Shown in pieces: positions 59,472 to 64,000 of a stretch of 64,000 nt of DNA; position 1 is the first letter of the stretch, and each line of letters starts with the position of its first letter. Source of the DNA: Synaphobranchus kaupii (lineage: Eukaryota; Chordata; Actinopteri; Anguilliformes; Synaphobranchidae); the NCBI GenBank assembly GCA_029718625.1, contig CM056389.1, forward strand, positions 12,204,292-12,268,291, read 5' to 3'. The notes beneath the pieces were generated by a model. It made no database searches and was not told the origin of the DNA. It saw only the letters and a program-made list of their open reading frames with translations. Position numbers and translations under genes: made by a program.

Positions 59472-59675
59472 CAGGGGTCCTCAATCTTATCCAGAAAGGG
59501 CCGGTGTGGGTGCAGGCTTTTGTTTCATCCAAGCAGTTACACACCTGATTCTACTAATCAACCACTTGAGTCTTTGCTAAGGACCTTGATTAGTAGAATC
59601 AGGTGTGTAACTGCTTGGATGAAACAAAAGCCTGCACCCACACCGGCCCTTTCTGGATAAGATTGAGGACCCCTG
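59472..59675. mobile_element. Perfect palindromic MITE, hAT-like ends
   Basis: Two 90-base arms (59472-59561 and 59586-59675) are exact reverse complements around a 24-base spacer. The ends read CAGGGGTCCTC...GAGGACCCCTG, typical of fish hAT-type MITEs. No clean 8-bp target duplication is seen. Instead the right end is followed at 59676-59700 by a second partial copy of the arm (CACTGGCCCTTTCTGGATAA). Perfect arms point to a recent insertion or ongoing arm correction. Confidence 0.9.
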
Positions 59676-60089
59676 AACCCACACTGGCCCTTTCTGGATA
59701 AAAAACAACAGGCGGTAAAGTCGATATAATATCTACAAAAAGGTAACTATAAAAAGCGAAGTTAGACTCAAAGCATATACTCCCTCTCAGCTAAGCAAAT
59801 TGTTGAAAACAAAATAATGCAAAGTTTCACTGTTTCACAGAACCTTAATGATCACGATCCAAATCAAAGCTTATAAATATTAATTAATGTTACTGGAGCC
59901 TGTAATTCATAATTTATCACACCTCTTAAAAGGTTATTAAAATGCTGAGTCATATCAGTGTGAAATTATATAGTTATTTCAGTCACTTTTTGTGCGCTTG
60001 GAAATAGCACACACTCTAATGCATAATGTAAATGATTGCTTTGATGTTCATTTGAAGTTTCATCTTAAACCGTGAAATGTAAAAAACAC

Positions 60090-60140
60090 ATTTTCATTTT
60101 GGGCATTTAGCTGATGCTCTTATCCAGAGAGACTTGCAAC
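60090..60140 (-). repeat. Relic of SINE/L2 tail
   Basis: GCATTTAGCTGATGCTCTTA and following bases, fourth copy of the relic found in the spacers 3' of tail-B exons 7, 9, 12 and 13. Confidence 0.6.
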
Positions 60141-60312
60141 TAGAGCATGAACAAAATATGAATCACCAATATTCCAAGTAGCAATTAATGAGAGCAATGG
60201 CCGAGCCCTAACAGACCGGCAGATAGGTAATCCTGAGATTTCCTTGAGATTTCAAATAGGCACACAAAGAGCTATTGAACAGAGCCCGAGAACCCGGGCT
60301 GTGAGCACTTAC

Positions 60313-62700
60313 CTCTACAGGATAATCTGCGTTTTCCAACAGATTCCTCTCCTTCTGCACGTGCGGCATTGTCTCTGTACCGCTGACGTCAACACTCATC
60401 AGACTTTGACTGACGGGTCTCAGGTACTTGATATCACTCTTCCGCGAGTCGGTTGTCATGCATACCTCGTAATTGTACACGTGCTGCAGAGTTCCTGTAC
60501 CTCCGGCGTCTGCGTAACGGGGTGGATAATACGGAATAACCGGGAGATTGGACTGATAGAAGATGCGAGATTGTCTCCATCTGTAGATTTTAACTGATAT
60601 TATTACTACTAAAGATGAAACGAAGAGGAAGGAAACTACAGCCAAGGCCAAAACTAAATAAAAAGTCAGGTTGTCATTGTAATCCTTATCGTGCGTAAAG
60701 TCAGTGAATTCCGAGAGCACTTCCGGGAAGCTGTCGGCCACCGCCACGTTAACATTGACTGTAGCTGAGCGAGAGGGCTGCCCGTTGTCCTCCACTACAA
60801 CAGTAAGTCTTTGTTTTACAGCATCTTTATCAGTGACCTGGCGTACAGTTCTTATTTCTCCATTCTGCAAGCCCACTTCAAACAGCGCCCTGTCTGTCGC
60901 TTTCAGTAGTCTATATGAGAGCCAGGCATTCTGTCCAGAGTCCACATCAACAGCGACCACTTTGGTGACAAGATAGCCAACATCTGCAGAACGAGGCACC
61001 ATTTCAGCCACCAGAGAGACGCCAGTCTGTACTGGGTACAGGATCTGAGGCGCATTGTCGTTCTGGTCTTGGATAAAGAGTTTAACCGTCACATTACTGC
61101 TCAGTGGAGGAGAGCCTCCATCTTGCGCTTTTACGCGGAACAGGAAATCCTTAATCTGCTCGTAATCAAAAGAGCGCAGCGCGTGGACGACTCCAGTATC
61201 AGAGTTAACAGACACATATGCGGAGACAGAAACGCCATTTACAGTACCTTCCTCCAATATATAAGAAAGACGAGCATTCTGCTTCCAATCTGCGTCATTA
61301 GCTTTCAGCTCTAAAACAGACAGGCCAGGTAAGTTATTTTCTAAAATAAAAGCCTGGTATGAGCTCTTCTCAAACATTGGGAGATTGTCATTGATATCTG
61401 ACACTTTTAAGGACAAAGTTACATTTCTGGAAAGAGGCGACATGCCTTCATCAGTCGCTGTAATCGTGATGTTATATTCCGCAGTTGTTTCTCGGTCTAA
61501 TGACGTTTCCGTCTGCAATCTGTAGAAATTATCAGACGACGATGTAATTTTGAAAGGCACGTTATCGTTGATGTAACACTGGACGTGACCGTTATTCCCA
61601 GAATCAGAATCATGAACCTTAATGACGGCAATGACTGTGCCCGGGGCCGCATTCTCTGCTACAGAATTCGAAGAGGACATTATTGCTATCGATGGTACAT
61701 TATCATTAACATCAATAATTTCTATTATTACTTTAGCTGTATCTGAATGACCACCGTCATCTTTGGCTTGAACCTTGAGTTGATATTGTTTTGTTTTCTC
61801 ATAATCAAGTACCCCAGTAAGTTTTATTTCACCGGTCAACTCATCAATCGTAAATTTATCTCCCAATCCGTCCGCCTTGTGCGGAATTGAATATGTTATG
61901 TATGCGTTAGATCCTGTATCTGCGTCAAAAGCACTCACAGTGGTGATAAAAGTGCCTTTCGGCGCATTCTCTGATACAGAAGCTTTATACACATCCTGCT
62001 TGAACACTGGAGGATTGTCATTAATATCAAGAACAGTTATATGTATTTTAGCGGTGCCAGACATCTGAGGATCTCCGCCGTCTACAGCGGTCAACAGTAA
62101 AGACATTTCCTCAGACTTCTCCCGATCGAGTGGAGTTTGAAGCACCAATTCTACATATTTACTACCGTCGTCCTGCGAATCGAGTTGCAACGCGAAATGA
62201 TCCGTGGGTTTAAGAGCGTAGTTCTGCAGCGTGTTTACACCCACATCAGGGTCCACTGCGCTCTCCAGCACAAATCTTGCCCCCGGTAGAGCAGATTCGC
62301 TGATCTCTAACCTTATTTCGTCTTTCGGGAATACAGGAGGATTGTCATTAATATCTAAAATTTCTACCGTTACTGGATGAAATTCTATTGGATTATCAAG
62401 CACGATCTCGAACTGTATGGAGCAAGGTGACGTCAGTCCGCACAGCGCTTCTCTATCTATCCTTTCTTTTACTACCAGTATTCCTCTTTCTCCAATCAGA
62501 TCGATATACTCACTACTGTCTCCGGAAAATATCCGAGCTTTTCCACCAACCAGCCGCTTAGTATCCAACCCCAAATCCTGAGCGATATTTCCAATGAACG
62601 AGCCCTTTGTCATCTCCTCTGGTACAGAGTACCTAACATGGCCGATAACTGCGCCAATACAGCACACACTCGCAATGAAGAATCCTGTTTGCCGTTTCAT
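60313..62700 (-). CDS. pcdhg: Protocadherin gamma-type variable exon 13 (family I, tail B)
   Basis: 796 residues from MKRQTGFF, the most 5' exon in the window. EC1 has GSFIGNIAQ (isoleucine for valine). EC2 has the LQLDSQDDGSKYVEL variant. EC3 carries SAFDADTGSNAYITY and GDKFTIDELTGEIKL. EC4-EC5 have ETTAEYN and MSPLSRN. EC5 has LSYILEEGTVNGVSVSAY, and EC6 has LSYRLLKATD where the others have LSYKLLK. It is joined to tail B with the variant ending ENADYPVE. Donor GAG|GTAAGC at 60313, after which the frame continues 34 intronic codons. With exon 12 it forms a pair equivalent to exons 10-11. Confidence 0.95.
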
Positions 62701-62970
62701 TGTCCGGTTCGTTGTCCTCCTCGCTATCGCAGAGCAAAGAACAGGTTTTCAGACTCCTTTGAAATAATTTCCAGTTCAATCTCAGAAAATAATGTTTGGA
62801 AAATGACAAATAAATCCTTGTTAAGTAGTTCAGAATTAATGGAGAGCTGTGTGTCAGCCGTCTGTGCTGAATGAAGCAGACTCCGCGCATACAGTGAGCT
62901 GCTCTCCGTGTCTCTTACGGCGCGATAATGAGGGAGGGCCTCCGATCTGATATTAAACACCATCACCCAG

Positions 62971-62987
62971 CGATCAACAGCGACACC
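62971..62987 (-). promoter_or_regulatory. CSE promoter motif of exon 13
   Basis: The gene strand reads GGTGTCGCTGTTGATCG, 271 bases upstream of the start codon. Confidence 0.85.
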
Positions 62988-62999
62988 ATGAGTCAAAGT

Positions 63000-64000
63000 T
63001 CAGAAGTTCAGAAATGCACAAATTACAATCTAAAGCACAAAAGAAACGACGCGCTTATCCAGGTTTACAACGTTACAGACGACTAAATACACATATATGT
63101 CTATTTATTGATATAATCTATAAAATATCTAGTAAGGAAGATATGTCTAGTTTTAAATAATGGATTTGCATATCCCATACTTATGGAGGAGTGCATACTT
63201 TGCCGCTTTTCAGGGATATAACAGATATAACTACAATGGCTCAGTCACTAACTTATGTCCCCTCTGACCTCCTGTAAACACACAGTATTCAGATACATCT
63301 TTATATAATAAATATCCAAACTTTTTTTATTTGCCTTCACTTATTTTATTTCAGCCAACAGAACATGCAAAAAAACACCAGCTTTCTTTTCTCTAGAAGC
63401 ATGCTCACTTGGTTATAATGACTCATCAAAACTACAGATTAGTTAGCTGGAAGGCTTCTGATCGTTCACTTTAAATACATTTCTGCTTAATTGTAGCTAA
63501 CTGGCGAGAAATTGATTTAATCATTAACCTTAATGCAATGGCTACTTAGCTTCATGGTTAAATAGTCAGCTAGCTCTGCCAATGTTCATAAACAGGACCC
63601 CAGCACCTAGCTTTCCAGTGACATAATAACTATAGTAAAAGATAACTAGTTAGTGATCTATTGCAAGCTGTTTACCTTCCCCAAAAAGGAACTGGTCAAA
63701 TAAGTAATGCTATCTTCAAAATAATATATTAAATCAAAGTATTGGAATTCAGAGTATATTGAATCCAAAAACAACAGGTGGTAATGTGGATATACTATCT
63801 ACAAAAACGTAACTATAAAAAGCCAAATTAGAATCAACAAAGCAAATACTTTTCGACATTAATTAATGTTACTGGAGCCTTTATGTCATCATTTTGTTAT
63901 CACACCCCTAAATGGGTTATGGAAATGCTGATTCATATCAGAGTTTAAATATATATAGTTATTTGTGTCACTCCTTGTGTTCTTGGAAATAGCACACTCT
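63000..64000. other. Intergenic block at right edge
   Basis: No gene. It is a near copy of 53820-54850, which leads to a tail-B exon there. By analogy another variable exon, probably with tail B, should begin about 1.5 kb beyond the window; this is inference. Confidence 0.6.

Larger units (their letters stand above)
58260..60200. other. Intergenic block between exons 12 and 13
   Basis: No gene. The first 800 bases match 48970-49800. The middle carries a palindromic MITE (59472-59675). The right part (59740-60200) resembles the spacers upstream of exons 7 and 9. Confidence 0.65.

Overview
The window is vertebrate, almost certainly teleost fish, genomic DNA. It carries a run of 13 clustered-protocadherin variable exons, all on the minus strand, so the 5' end of the array is at high coordinates. 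Each intact exon encodes, in one uninterrupted reading frame of about 2.4 kb, a signal peptide, six cadherin repeats (EC1-EC6), one membrane span and a variable cytoplasmic stub, and then ends at a GT splice donor. The stub carries a YNYEVC...TTDSRKSD motif, which resembles the gamma-A subfamily tail (fish pcdh2g/pcdh1g clusters). The constant exons that each variable exon would splice to are not in the window; by orientation they lie beyond position 1. The fish assignment rests on the protocadherin type, a long-inverted-repeat Tc1 element, a tRNA-derived SINE with an L2-like tail, and hAT-like palindromic MITEs.

Layout from low to high coordinates. 1-6.2 kb: no gene; minisatellites (45, 29-31, 39 and 33 bp periods) and an internally deleted Tc1 transposon. 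6.3-8.7 kb: exon 1, the most 3' and most divergent. 9.9-12.3 kb: exon 2, also a singleton. 14.0-62.7 kb: eleven exons of two ectodomain families. Family I (start MKRQTG, 796 residues) is at 14.0, 22.4 (broken), 27.3, 37.3, 46.3, 51.1, 55.5 (broken) and 60.3 kb. Family II (start MAFKNI, 805 residues) is at 18.9, 33.4 and 42.0 kb. 62.7-64.0 kb: the last promoter and intergenic DNA leading to a further exon outside the window.

Every exon, broken ones included, has one promoter motif 230-300 bp upstream of its start. Its core on the gene strand is GTGTCGCTGT or GTGCCGCTGT, matching the conserved sequence element (CSE) of protocadherin promoters. In such clusters each neuron chooses a few promoters stochastically, and the chosen variable exon is spliced to shared constant exons, giving cell-surface identity through homophilic binding.

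Three features stand out. First, two cytoplasmic tail types (A: ...KFLRPCSQS...ADE; B: ...IKYLRPVSQS...PVE) are combined with the two ectodomain families in all four ways, so the array is modular. Second, all seven tail-A exons, and none of the others, carry a second copy of the promoter core motif 150-260 bp beyond the splice donor, in inverted (convergent) orientation. Third, EC6 through the membrane span is nearly identical in all copies, while differences among family I copies concentrate in EC2-EC3. Intergenic DNA is duplicated together with the exons in two-exon blocks of about 9 kb.
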